From Paramacrobiotus richtersi (lineage: Eukaryota; Tardigrada; Eutardigrada; Parachela; Macrobiotidae), in contig JAQGAU010000069.1 of NCBI GenBank assembly GCA_034698045.1, forward strand, positions 1 to 45,863: a stretch of 45,863 nt of DNA, written 5' to 3'. The notes under the pieces are model-generated. The model worked only from the letters and a program-made list of their open reading frames with translations, was not told the DNA's origin and did not search any database. Positions 19,025-30,399 of the stretch are shown here, piece after piece. The position numbers and the translations under genes were made by a program. Every line of letters begins with the position of its first letter. The first letter of the stretch is position 1.

Positions 19025-20922
19025 GGACGGGCATTTCAAGGTCAGGGGTCCCTTGGAATGGAATTTGGAATGGAACGCGGAATTCCAAGCTTGGATTCCA
19101 CGGATTTGTTTTGAAATCCGTGGAATGCGTTCCATTCCGCGGAATATGCTTAATTGCGTGGAATATATCTTTAATTAATTAGTCAATTAATTCTAAACTC
19201 TCATCTTGCTTGTTCGGACTATCCAGCACAGCTTAGCAGCTTTGGTTGGTCCGAATTTTATAATCTTCATTCAAAAATAATTCCTCTACCGGCGTATTCG
19301 TTTATCATTCAAAAATCTACAATCAGCGCCATTAATCGCATTTAAACGGGTATCAGATTCTGCTTTTCGATAAACCTGGTCGCTTAGTTTTTTCATCCTC
19401 CGAGATATAATTTAGAAACTTAAATCCTTAAAGTTTTGCTCATAGCCAGGGGCAAAGAATTTTGCAGCATAATGCAGTCAACCAGATAGCGAACCTGTCT
19501 CCTTTTAGTTTTTGGTTGATAATCCGCTGAGTCAAAGTGTGATACTGCATTTTCTCAGTGCAAGCTTTCCATCTAGTCATAGTGACCTTTCCCAGTAAAA
19601 GAGGCCCTTCCAGGTGGTGGTTGAATTGTTTGACACCCGAAGCAAACAACACCTCGTTACCTCTGGTTTTAGACATTGACGTGTGTATGCTCTGTAGAGC
19701 ATATGCACTGGGTTGCCGCTACAATTTTCGGACTTCAGATGCAACATTCCACAAATTTGAAAAGTCCATAACATTGAGCACTGCACCCCCTTTACCCGGA
19801 AATAAAGTATTTCAATAAGCGCCTCTCTTGCTACTCGGTGGCGAAACAAAGCTGTTGTTGTTGTAGATAAGTGTGAAATACGGTATTTAATTCTTGTAGG
19901 TCTTAAGTAGTAACTAAAAATTTTCTTTGGAAATCCTAATTAACATTATGATCAAAGCCGCCGCTTTAGGAAAAAATAAATAATTGTCCGATTGTAATTC
20001 TGCTGTCGCTCAAGTGTCTAGGTTCGCTTAGTACACTGTTTCAGTGTCATGGCAATGAAACGTTTTGACTTTTTGACGCAAAGTAGCTGTTATAAGAAAA
20101 TACTAGCTAAGACTTCTAAAACCTTCAGCGAGGTCGCTTGGGGTGTCAAAAAGTAATGGTGAAGGCTACACATACTCCCTTTCACTCCCTTTGGCTATAC
20201 ACACGCCCTTTCGTCCCCTTTAACTACACACACTTCCCTTTCGCCTCGCCCCTTTTTGGCTACCCACACGACCTTTCGTGCACGCCCTTTGTCTATAAGC
20301 ACGACCTTGATTATCTTTTTTTATTTCGCGTTTTATGAGCAGTTGTTACTGTGGCCGAATTTATCAAATTTGCATGTCAGTTACTAAACTTGAACAGCTA
20401 GTGTGTGGAGGTTGGCGCATCTGGGCCTTCTCCTAAGGGCATTGCTCGAGCTCCATGTTCTCGATCGAGCTAGGAATGGATTGGCGCATCGTTCGTTTGT
20501 TTTGCGTATAAACCGGAGTATTATATAAAATTATATGTTCCGGGATATATTGACCAAAATAAAGTAAGGACTAAAGGTCGTATGTGTAGCCAAGAGGGGA
20601 CGAGACAAAAGGGAGTGTGTGTAGCCAAAGGGGGCGAAAGGGCGTGAAGGAGTGTGTGTAGCCTTCACCAAAAATTATATATTGAAAACCACAGCATATG
20701 GTACTAATGTTGCGCGCATTTCTTCAGCAATCCAGAACATTTTTACCTAATTTTGACCGGCTAGTTCTGTCTAAAAACATATTCCAAGCAAAACAACTGA
20801 TTCCAAATATTCCACGCGCATTACACGGAATCCACCATTCCAACAGATGACCTGCTTGGAATGCGTGGATTCCGCGGATTCCAAATCCGCGTGGATTTGG
20901 AATGGAATTGGAATGCCCGTCC
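19025..20922. mobile_element. DNA transposon remnant with TTA target duplication
   Basis: The element starts GGACGGGCATTTCAAGG and ends GGAATGCCCGTCC, so the ends are inverted. It is flanked by TTA on both sides (19022-19024 and 20923-20925). A 3-bp TTA duplication is typical of PIF/Harbinger elements. Subterminal regions are full of GGAATCC/TTCCA-type palindromic motifs. Internal frames at 19440-19850 have no transposase motif I can name, so it is probably non-autonomous. It interrupts intron 5 of ATR-b and is absent from the matching intron of copies c and d. Confidence 0.65.
20158..20669. mobile_element. Nested inverted-repeat element (about 0.5 kb)
   Basis: Inside the larger transposon, GGTGAAGGCTACACATACTC at 20158 is mirrored by a complementary GAGTGTGTGTAGCCTTCACC ending at 20669. 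Each end contains several copies of a roughly 36-base unit built on CACACNCCCTTTCG and CCCCTTTGGCTA. The unique middle is about 250 bases and non-coding. This is MITE-like. No clear target-site duplication was seen. Confidence 0.6.
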
Positions 20923-21239
20923 TTATAATAAATAACTAATGTTGAAAGTCACTAGAGCCGATGCTGCTTGAAATTGTCGTCCTCATGACACCCTTCATCG
21001 ACAGCTGCCGCGATCAAGTCGTGCACCTGTTGAAATACCGGGTGCTGAACAATGTGAGGGCATTCACCGGTATGTTGTATCTGCTTATGCGGCGATGAAA
21101 ACATAGCAAGAAAATGTAAAAATTAGGGCAATAGCGGGCGTAGCACATGTAGAGAGGGTCGTGTTTGTAGAACTTGTTCTTTTTGCCTGACATCCCGAAG
21201 TTGTAGCGCGTTCGCAGCACACTGTTCAGCTATAGCACG

Positions 21240-22660
21240 CAAACGACGGCTGGGGATAAGTTGCCGCTCCTGTACCGTCCGCTGCGTGGAATGCGCCGCA
21301 GTTATCAAGAAAATATTGCGGATGACGGTTTCGACAATGATATGGATTTGTTAGCCACCAAGTGTCTGTTCTCCGACTAAACCGAGGACGGTTTGATCAT
21401 ACCAGAGGAACCTGAGCAAGAAAAAGCTCATTACATCAAATCGCCAGCGAGCCATTTTACTGCTGTTTCGGAGCACGAGTCGGGACTTCAAGACATGAAC
21501 GTTTTGCCGGGTTCCAATACACATTCGCAGACACTGTCCGACCCTGTTCGCAACCCCCTGCGACACCTGCTAACTTTGCCTCAAAGAGGAAGCATCCGCC
21601 GCCACATGGTCGACCGTTTGAACAGGTTCCAAAATGCCCCATCAACAACGACCGTCATCGATCTCGATTTGTTCGGAAAGCTGGGAGTGAGGCTAAGTGC
21701 AACCTCAACTGCACGGGATGTAACGTTAATATTTTTTCAACTGCTGCTCCTCTCCGTACCGGTAATCAACCGCCAGAACGATCCGCTGCCGTTATGTTAT
21801 CCACGCCTGACTTGGTCATGTGGGTAGATTCTATAGAATTGCAGCGTTGTAAAGGTGATACTTGTTGTTAGGAATGATATGTCCCCGCCGAAATCGGGTT
21901 ATCGATCGTGCAAAAACAAACCGAAACAATTGAAAACGGACACAGCGCATCTCAGTCTTGGATCCCCGAGTTTGCCTGTCAATGGTTGCCCGATAAATCC
22001 GTATGAGAATGATTATGCGGAACTGGACATTATTGGTCATGGTCATTTCGAGAGGGTTGCAAAAGCACGAAAACGTTTAGATGGAGTTATTCACGCAGTC
22101 GAACGTACCGAAAAGAAACTGAACAAGCGGAGTTTGTAAGCTTGTCTCTTATTGGCTAAGTGTCTATCACATCGGAACTTGAAAGTGCCCAGAGTTGCAT
22201 TCTTACAGTACGGAAATTGTAACCGAAGTCATCGCACTGGCTTCCCTCAAATCACACGCGAACGTACTTTCGTTATTTCTAGTCTTGGATAAAAAACGGT
22301 TATCATTGCATTCAGTCGGAATTTTGTGATGGTAAGTTGAAATGACGTAATTTCATCAGAAAACTGCTGTGGTCTAACAGTCCGTTATGCATCCTGCAGT
22401 CTTCGAACCGACATCGACTGAAGTTTCATTGTTGGAAAACGATTTGATGAGCACGAAATCCATAGAATTGCCCGGCAAGCAGGAAGCGGTCTCCTCTTTT
22501 TGCACGAGCAGAAATTGGTGCATTTAGTGAAAATAGGTAAAATGGTTTTGCTTTCGGATTTATGGAAATTGACGATTATCTGAAGATTTATTTTGACTTG
22601 ATAGACAACATTTTTACTTACTGGCGGTGGAATCGGGTTTCCGGGTGCAAATACGATTCT
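21240..22660 (+). pseudogene. WEE1: WEE1-like copy b, kinase lysine lost
   Basis: The N-terminal part (21240 to about 21854) is acidic and disordered (LFSD, stop, TEDGLIIPEEPEQ; then SIRRHMVDRLNRFQNAPS). Kinase sequence begins near 21995. AELDIIGHGHFERVAKARKR and LDGVIHAVERTE correspond to the WEE1 glycine loop and its characteristic RLDG-x-IYAIKR. The third loop glycine is Glu and the ATP-binding lysine of AIKR is Glu. A donor GTAAGC ends the exon at 22135. The next exon is 22209-22331 (ASLKSHANV, then in another frame RYF, stop, SWIKNGYHCIQSEFCDG). The next is 22381-22535 (FDEHEIH, GLLFLHEQKLVH), with the catalytic loop lost. A start of the next exon is at 22605 (DNIFTY). WEE1 phosphorylates CDK1 on the inhibitory tyrosine; this copy cannot be catalytic. 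Confidence 0.7.
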
Positions 22661-23095
22661 GAGCAAGCAGAGAACAGAGTAGAACCCACTATCAGCTATC
22701 AGATTCTGATTACTGAAATTCAGTTTTACGTTATTACACTTGCAGTAATAATAATCATCTTCTAAATTTTACATCCAACAGGGAAATGGTTGCTTGCGTG
22801 CTTTTAATTGATCAATTGGCTAACACGGCAACACCTCAACACATCACTACAAAAACCACAGCGATCTTCGCGCTTCCATGACCGAAACGATCAATAAACT
22901 AGTCATACCAGGAAAAAAAGCAGTAAAAGTGAATAAAACTGAGAAGCACTGTTATATCTCAAAAAAATCTCCAACCCACTGCAAAATCCTCCGAAAGAAA
23001 CCAGGAACAAATAGATTTCATTTTTTGCAGGCAGCCCAGTATCAAAAAAAACGCTTGCCGAGTAGCGGCAATCTGCGGCGTGGCAAAACTGCTTA
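22661..23095. other. Spacer between WEE1-b and Z-b
   Basis: AT-rich DNA with no supported exon. It may hold worn remains of the later WEE1 exons, which are recognisable in copy c. Confidence 0.35.
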
Positions 23096-23099
23096 TTTA

Positions 23100-24260
23100 A
23101 GTTAACCCTTCCGCGTACCGCTGTAAGATCATCGACAACCTTGCCCATCTCCGCGGTTTTTCCTTTCTTTTCCAGTTCGCCCTCCAGTCGACGTCCTATC
23201 AGTTCACTCAGCCGATTCTCCATCCTGCATCCTACAGAAAAGTGTGTTCAATTATTTGAACAGGGAAAAGAGTATCTCTTCCGGGTAAAATACCATGACA
23301 AAAAATACAAATAAAATAAACAGTACAGAAATTTCGAAATACTAGTCGAAGTTTATATAAATTCCCAGGCTCACCACTTCATCTCATGCTGTGTGGGAGC
23401 AAATTCCGTCTTGAGTTCATCAAAGGCCTTCTCCAGTATCTCTCGGTTCTGTTACGAAATCAAAACCAGTTAGTCAATCACTTCCCGGTGTAACAACTGG
23501 CGTGCGCACATACCGACTTGTACGTGGTGATCACAGTCTTGCTGAGTTCGAAAGTGGTCTCGATGCGCTTGTGCAGCCCGACAAAACACACTGCAACTCC
23601 TTCGGGTAGGCACTCGCGAGGGCTCTGCGCAGCTTGGCAGTCTTTAATTCTTCCTGGAACGTTTTCAGTCTGGCCAGCAGTGTCTGGACTGCACCCTCGT
23701 ACATGGCCACAAGGTCTTCCATCAAGCACGTAAAACGTTCCATATGGTCGAAACCAGTTTTCCGATTAGATTTGAATATTAATTTTATTTTCCTGATTCA
23801 AGTTCAATATTAGTTTTACTTTCCCGTTTCAATTTAAGTACTATTTTCATTAATTAAAGGTCACGACAATAACGAACGATAATTTATTAATTATTAATGT
23901 TAACGTGTTTCACTCCTGTTTCCTGCTATCAAATGGATGGTACCAGTTTCGCAGAAAGTACATGCAAACTCTAGCAAAAAAATTAAAACGCATGAAAGGA
24001 AAATCCGCAGAAAATTTAAAATAAAATTCTGCTTTTCTTTCTCCTTGCGAGACCTGCACCAAGGAGCCCCGCAAGGCTTTTTTCGAGACGTCTTCGACCC
24101 AGCGAAAAATTTCCGGTATATTCTCGTCCACATTTCGCGATGTACTTCCCGAGGTAACCGATGAATCGTTGCGAGACTGTGTAGATGAAGCTGCAGCTCG
24201 TTTCAGTGGCGGAGAGACCGTTTCAGGTTCCGCTGGGGTCTCGCGCTTTTTCGGACTCAT
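23100..24260 (-). pseudogene. Gene Z, copy b: unidentified coiled-coil protein
   Basis: The ATG at 24260 starts MSPKKRETPAEPETVSPP, matching copy a, and exon 1 continues through NVDENIPEIF to a longer end (WVEDVSKKALRGSLVQVS) that copy a has lost. Exon 2 (about 23741-23501) starts MERFTCLMEDLVAMYEGAV. One A is missing from an A-run near 23585 relative to copy a, so the second half (RIETTFELSKTVITTYKS) is in another frame. Exon 3 (about 23457-23378) reads NREILEKAFDELKTEF and ends EMKW. With a CAG acceptor at about 23226, exon 4 joins in frame (MENRLSELIGRRLEGELEKK then GKTAEMGKVVDDLTAVR). The protein is about 200 residues, helical, with heptads. It is divergently arranged with ATR-c. The family is unknown. 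Confidence 0.5.
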
Positions 24261-24440
24261 GGCAACTTGATTACTTATGGATATTAATGTGACACAGAAA
24301 TGTGGCTTAAACTAACAGGCTATAAGCGCGCGCGAATTCGGGAGGCTGGATACACTTAAAAGTGATAAGAAGAGTAATCCACAATGAGTAATCAAACATT
24401 TTTTTTAACGGTACAATTACAACTTTACAGAGTGACAGTG

Positions 24441-24608
24441 CTTGATAAACTGACTCACGGTGACATATGTGGATGGAACTGCATTGTTCTGCAATAACTA
24501 TTGCCCCTGTGCGTAGGTGTTGCTTGTCTGCTTGCTTATACAGCTGACTACGGAAATTGAACAGGAACTAACCGCATGTGAGCAGTTTAGCTGATAAAGT
24601 ATACACGG
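24441..24608. other. Conserved intergenic island, copy 2 (Z / ATR-c)
   Basis: This is the partner of 15641-15808: 167 of 168 positions are identical. It lies about 180 bases upstream of the Z-b ATG and about 490 bases before ATR-c exon 1. See copy 1 for interpretation. Confidence 0.7.
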
Positions 24609-25101
24609 CGCAGGATTTGCTTGTGCAAGGCAGTGACCACCGGTCTGTCTTACAGGGAAATACTGTTTTATTTTATCGAACAACAAAAACACTCAGTTTG
24701 TCACGTGTGGTATCCGGTAAATACGAATCAAGACGGAGAAATACTAAGGAAAATCAGATTTTATCGACAGTACGCAGTAATTATTCGCAACACCAGAAAT
24801 TCCTATGTAGCATACCACACAACTCAACATAACTGAACAGGGAACCCGGTCGCTAGCGTCTTATCAAGAAACCCTTGCGTCTTCAAGCTTCTCTGCTTTG
24901 CCTTATGTAAATTTTGTTCACTTTTTTATTTTGTTTATCAATTGTGATTTTGTTTTGTTATAATTTTGTAATCCTGCATCTCGATTCCAATTACCAGTAG
25001 TACAAAAATAAATTCCAATTGTTGAGATGCAGGTGCTGTTCAGAATGGGAATGTGACGAACGATCTCCAAGCCACAGCGAGGTTTTCAGCCTTTCAGCCC
25101 G

Positions 25102-28101
25102 ATGTAAGCAGACACAAACCACGATCCCGCTGCGAACGGCATGGACTGGCACGAGCCCCTGTGCAACCGACGATCACGTACCCACTGACGCTCCGAACCC
25201 CGCCAATGGAGTGAGAGATGCAGAAATGGACGATGCGCACTCGGAATCCTCGCTTGAGTGGCCTGGAGAGCTGAACCGCTCCGTCAGCTTTCCGCCGGCT
25301 GTTAGCACAAAAATCAAGGAAGAGCCCCCTGTTCGAGTCAAAACGGAAGATGAGAATATTGAGCCGAAAATACCGCCGAGGAAACGGTTTAGCGCGGCGT
25401 CTAATCAGCCTGCCAGCAGCAAAGAGGAGATTAAGGCTGTCATCCTGATGTTATGGAATGCTGTAACTATGCGAGATGGAGAGGCGCCTTGCAGTAATAT
25501 AATTCATATGTACAAGGTAAGCACAATGTTTCTTTTATTTTGACGTATTTCATAATTGCCGAATTATTTGTATATTTTTTATACCGTAATAAAAACAGAT
25601 ACTGTGGCCTTCTACAATTTATCATATTCATTCATTATCATATTATCATATTCGTATCAGACCAAGTTTCATGCCATTTTTTCAATTTGTTTTTGAATTT
25701 TAATTATAATTTATTGGTTTTGATGTAGTTTATGCTGTTTGTGATTTGCCTTTGGTTTTGTGTATTTTTTGATACTTATTGTTGTTTATTTCATAACTTT
25801 TTTTTGGTTAATTTTTTTGTGGTTGCTCAGTAAATTTTTCTTGATTTTTTTGATTTTTGTTCGATCTTATTCCCGGACTTACTTAAGATCTACAAAAACT
25901 CATCGTCCGCCCACGGTCGCGACCGAGCCTCATCAACGTGGCGCAGCGGCTCCTCAGCGCTCTTCCTCTCCTCGTAAAACCGGACAACGACGATGTAGAC
26001 CCGCTTCTGAACCTCATCCTGACAGGTAGGTCGTCCTGAAAGCCTTGTCCGACTTTTATCACCAGTACAGTGTGCCCGTGGCGGATGGCATGGAGCGACC
26101 TGATCTGACTGATGATATGATTCGCGATCTCTTGGAAACGTTTGAATTTATTCTTACACGCATCCATCCGGATGATTGTATTACGTGTCCGCTGGAAATT
26201 ATGCTGGAAGGCCATCTTGTGGAAAAACCATTGGTAAGGATGAATAGCTTGCCAAAAATTTGTTCTTATTCAACACGAATATTTAAATAAAGAAGCACAC
26301 GATATTTCATCATTTTAGAATTCATATACATCTAACGAATACTTAGAAATATTTGACGAATACTTTTGAAAAGGAATAGTTATCGGTGTGACATTGTTGA
26401 AATTGAGTGCAAATTGAGGGATTTTTTTATCGGTTATTTTAAAATAATATCTGTATGAAGATTGTTCATTTATTGAAATTGAAGTATTTGCAGTTATTCC
26501 ATTTTGAGCGTTAAACTCCATTAGATCTCTCAAAATGCGCATGAAGAAAAGACAGAAACCTTATAATTTGGTGGTGACGTGAAGATCCATGTAATGAACA
26601 TCTTCCTGGCCAACGCACCCCTGTGCGCCTCTGGGCTGGCCGTCATGTTCCTGGGGTGCGACGAGAAGGACATCTGGAAGATGGTGACCGACTGTCTCCA
26701 CATCTGCCGCCTCTTGGGAACCGAGGCCGACTGTCTGCGGCGCCTGCTGATGCCCTACCTGCTGCAGACGCTGCTCCTTGACGGCTCACAGCCAGCCAAA
26801 GAGGAGGTGCTCCATCTGGCGAATATCATTGTGATGCCTTTGGAGAAAATCTTTTCTGAATTTATGGAGATGTTCCTGCTGCAGATGCTAGTATGGCCTT
26901 ACACATTCAGTAGAAATTGTATAATTTATTGTGCTTTAAATGTATTTGGTTGACAACAGGTGGAAGCGCCCAGTCGCGAGCGTTGTATCGCGGGCTGACG
27001 ATCTTCGAGAAGACCACGAGGAAGCCACGCGAAGTGCTGCTGGCGGCGAAGAATCACTGGGTCTGTCACAGGATCTTCCTAAGTTTTTACGACAAGCCGG
27101 AAGCGGTAAGGAACACTTTGTCATTGTCTATTCACTGGCGTTCTGGCTAACATCTACACTGGGTTCAACATCTTACTTTGGTAAAAGAATAACTTGCTTT
27201 TTTCACGTGAACTGTTGTGTTTTAAATGGATTATTTTATTCAGATAAATAAATCAATATTATACAATAACAATTTAAAAATAATTTATTGAAAATTAAAA
27301 GTATAGTTATTATTGATAAACTAATTAATTACGTGGTAAAAAAAATAATAACGAAATCTTGATGAGAAATAATTAATAGATCAGGTCATGAATACATCCA
27401 CACACTAGAAAGGCAGATCGGTTAGCGAACTACGTAGTTGACTGAATCGGTCAGTCGGACAAGACAGCATCAGTGAATAAACAATACAAAAGACAATGAA
27501 AATGTTCTTGCTGTCTGCATCTGTAGGTGGTGCAACCGATTCGTTACCTAGCCGGCGTCAGGGCTGCGAGCTGGAGGGCGATTACGACTTGGTAAACTGG
27601 ACGAGCTGGCCGAGCACAATCAGCCGCGCTTCCTCGGCTTCGTCTTCGAGGCGGACACCAGCTTCAAAGACCCCGAGAACAGTGTCCTGACCAAGCGGAC
27701 AGTGCTGCTCAGTCTGGAGCGTCTGATGCAGTTCATGGGTCCGCAGCACACCGCCGCCGTCCGCAGCAAGCTTCTGGCCACGCTCAAGACCATTTCACAG
27801 TCGGCGACTCCGGAGTTACTGCCGGCGTGCTTTGAGGCCCGGAATGCCTTCGTTTATACCCTGGATGTCGCAGCGCTCAGTAAGTTAGAAACTAAGCACA
27901 GTCTGCATGCTAACAAGCCTATAAACAGTTCTGCGTTCATTATGGACATCTTGTGTATACTAAGGGGAAACGTTAGAGCCGATGCTGTGTAAGATTGACG
28001 TCATCCTGACACCCTTCATCGACAGCTGCCGCGAACAAGTCGTGCACTTGCTAGAATATCTGGTGCTTGACAAGGAGAGAGCATTTTGCTACCACCTTCC
28101 G
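25102..28101 (+). pseudogene. ATR: ATR-like copy c, exons 1-6, broken
   Basis: Exon 1 is 25102-25516. It begins ATG TAA (copy b has ATG GAA) and needs a frame change before APNPANGVRDAEMDDAHSES; the rest, to NIIHMYK and a GTAAGC donor, is open. Exon 2 is about 25888-26233 (CAG to TAG before VVLKALSDFYHQYSV). Exon 3 is 26597-26890, its first 70 bases and acceptor gone (NIFLANAPLCASGLAVMFLG). Exon 4 is 26960-27105, with a 1-base loss near 26980. Exon 5 is 27527-27879, the UME region, with a 1-base loss near 27552 and a further frame change; from about 27700 it is open (LERLMQFMGPQHTAAVRSKL). Exon 6 is 27977-28101 (ILTPFIDSCREQVVHLLEY). After intron 6 an exon 7 acceptor-like site is followed at once by WEE1 sequence. 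Splice donors remain mostly good. Confidence 0.75.
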
Positions 28102-28224
28102 GTATGTTTTGCGTCTGTATCCAGCGATAAAAGCTAGCACAGAATAATTGTCAAAGTGCTGTAAACGGAAATTGATGTATACTGTATGATGGCCGTGGGT
28201 AGAACTTTGTTCTACTTGTTATAG

Positions 28225-29867
28225 GACTTGTTCTTGTTCAGGAAGCTTGCAGGGAGGCTGTGCACAACGCCATCCACACGAGATGTTATTTCAATCCTTT
28301 CTCAACTGCTTCTCCTCTGCTTACCGAAGATCAACCGCTCAGACCGATCCGCTGCCGCTATGTTATCCACTCCGGACTTGGTCATGTGGATACATTCTAT
28401 ACCTCTATGGAATTGCAGCGTTGTAAAAGTAATACTTTTTGTTAGAAATGATATCTCCACGCCGGAATCGGCTTATGGATTGTGCAAAAATAGACCAAAA
28501 CATCTGGAGACAAATGAAGCGAAGCGCAGTTCCGTCTGGGATCCACGAGTCCGCCTGGCAGTTGTAGCCCAATAACTCGATACGACATTTAATTTGTGGA
28601 ATTAAAGATTCGTGGTCAAGGTCATTTCGGGAGGGCTGCCAAATCACGGAAACGTTTGGATGGAGTTATTTACGCAATTAAACGTACCGAAGAGAAACGG
28701 AACAAGCTGAGTTTGTAAGTTCGTCTCTAATTGGCTAAGTGTCTATCACATCGGAACTTGCAAGTGAGCAGAGTTTCTTTCTTACAGTACGGAAACTGTA
28801 ACGGAAGCCTTTGCACTGGCTAACACGAATCACATCCCAATGTACTTTGTTATTTCTCGTCTTGGATTGAGAGCGGTTATCTTTACGTTCAGTCAGAATG
28901 TCGTGATGGTGAGTTGAAATAACGTAATTCCATCAGAAGAGTGCTGTGGTCTACGGGTGCGTTATGCAGCCGGCAGTCTTCGAACCCACATCGACCAAAG
29001 TGTGATTCTTGGAAAACTTTTTGATGAGGGCGAAATCCATAGAAATGCTCGGCAAATAGGAAGCGGCCTCCTCTTTTTGCACGAGCAGATATTGGTGCAT
29101 TCGAATGTTAAACCAGGTAAAAATTATTTTCTTTCCGATTTACAGTATTTATGCATTATCTAAACACTGATTTGTTTTCCCTCACTAGACAACATTTTTA
29201 TATCATACCGGCGGATTTCGCGATCGGGTCGTGCTCCACTCGATGGAAAACTGTGCGAAGAGGATCCAGGTCGATATTTGTACAAAATTGGAAAGTTCAT
29301 CGAAATAGCAGTATATGGACTTGACATCGCTTAGTCTAACACCTATCTCCATAGGTGATTTGGGGCACGTTAGGTCGTTCCGGGATGGAAGCTTGGATAA
29401 CTACAACGAATGCGATAATGGCTATCTCGCTCCTGGAATCTTACACTGCTTGAATGAACCGTTGCACGATCCTCTTAAAGCTGATGAGTATTCCCTTTTT
29501 GAAACGGTATAAATTTGTCGAAATTTTCTTAAAACATCAGCATCGCACCAAATAGGCACGAATCGGTCAGATGACTGAAACAATGACCAACTGCCGCGGG
29601 CTCGACGTTGCACGGCGGAACGGAATTATCCCTTCAATAGCCCAGCTGAGCTTGAACTTGAATGTGCTTTTGCAGCTCGTCACAGATTTGAACTCGTGCT
29701 ACCGTTTATCTATGCATGATGTTTTGTGTGATGCCGTCCTACATCCGCCAGCGACTAATAGAACTGTTTCGAAACTCCAGCAAGATTTATCAGCAGCCCA
29801 AGAGCATTTGGCTCTCAAGAGGTACCGACCAATATATAGCAATTCTTGCGACAATATGTCCCTTTGA
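28225..29867 (+). pseudogene. WEE1: WEE1-like copy c, catalytic aspartate lost
   Basis: This is the most complete WEE1 copy. N-terminus from 28225 (LFLFRKLAGRL, then MLSTPDLVMW). Glycine loop and lysine at 28600-28715 (GQGHFGRAAKSRKR, LDGVIYAIKRTE), where the ATP-binding lysine is kept. Next exon at about 28789-28911 (YFSSWIESGYLYVQSE), with a frame break. C-lobe exon at about 28955-29116 (AGSLRTHID, GLLFLHEQILVHSNVKPG): the WEE1 HMDIKP aspartate is Asn. Exon at 29189-29290 (DNIFISYRR ... YLYKI), with its donor GT changed to GA. Exon at 29355-29506 has the WEE1-typical GDLGHV in place of DFG, then YLAPGILH and LKADEYSLFETV. The last exon runs to a stop at 29865-29867 (HDVLCDAVLHPPA, VSKLQQDLSAAQEH). 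This covers the whole kinase domain and a short tail. Confidence 0.75.
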
Positions 29868-30395
29868 GTGCTTTCGATGTTGGTGATAAACGAAGTCGAG
29901 TTGCATTCGTATTAGGAAACAGCTATACAGTAGGTCTTTGGTTTGCTTCGGGTTGCGCCTACGGATACTATCAAAGCACGCCGTAGTTTCTGCTGTACGA
30001 TGGCAAAACTCGTTTCCGGTTTTGCCTTAGATGCATAACGCGCACACCTTACGCACTGGTGCCCGCTATTTCCGGAAAACGCACATGCGAGATAGACTTT
30101 GGCAACTGCAACTGCAGTATTTCCGATATATTAATCGTCTTAATAAACCAGCGCGCTATTTCAGGACAAAAACGTTTCAGCTGTTAGATTGTTTTTGTTA
30201 CACAGTTCAGCGCTTGCATTTTTATGATATCTTATATCTGGAATAAGTCGGTCTCAAACTTGCAAAAGTCATGTTTTAATGAGTATGCCGACTAATATTT
30301 TAAATTTCCCGGAAGGACAATTCGACTAGAACTGGTTGATTCAACGGAAGTAATTGTCGTTGGCTAAACTTTTTAAATAACGCAACTGTACGGCT
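29868..30395. other. Spacer after WEE1-c
   Basis: No supported gene. In the other units gene Z follows at this place; here it is absent and a retroelement fragment begins. Confidence 0.4.
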
Positions 30396-30399
30396 TGCT

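Larger units (their letters stand above)
16274..21239 (+). pseudogene. ATR: ATR-like copy b, no kinase domain, broken
   Basis: Exon 1 runs from 16274 to about 16668 (MEADTRAANGMDWHG...). Exon 2 is 17045-17391 (ALSDFYHQYSVPVADSMERP). Exon 3 is about 17670-18022. Exon 4 is 18108 to about 18252. Exon 5 is 18573 to about 18930 (UME region: LARLMQFMCPEHAAAVHIKL). Exon 6 is 20956-21069. Exon 7 is 21171-21239 (NLFFLPDIPK then RVRSTLFSYSTQT), where it is cut and WEE1-like sequence follows. The order and the FLPDIPxLxRVRSTL segment match ATR kinases (human FLPDHPELKKIKAVL). Lesions: TAG in exon 1 at 16526; exon 3 acceptor AG to CG, a 1-base loss near 17757 and TAA at about 17887; GTG TAA at the exon 4 start; donor damage after exons 4 and 5; stop in exon 7. 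Exons 2 and 5 remain fully open. A transposon fills intron 5. Confidence 0.75.

Noticed and set aside
19440..19849. Internal frames of the TTA-flanked element as a transposase
   Set aside because: No DDE-type catalytic pattern or zinc-finger could be recognised, and frames on both strands compete.
20140..20310. Regular CCCTTT repeats as a CRISPR-like array
   Set aside because: The units are direct tandem subterminal repeats of an inverted-repeat element, mirrored at 20570-20669, in a eukaryotic intron.
21851..21881. A tiny intron in the WEE1-b N-terminal region (GTGATAC to TTGTTAG)
   Set aside because: It would be only about 20 bases, too short to be spliced; copy c reads straight through the same place.
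25540..26030. AT-rich hydrophobic frames in ATR-c intron 1 as a membrane protein
   Set aside because: Poly-T-rich intron DNA yields Phe/Leu/Ile strings; the true exon 2 begins near 25888 in another context.
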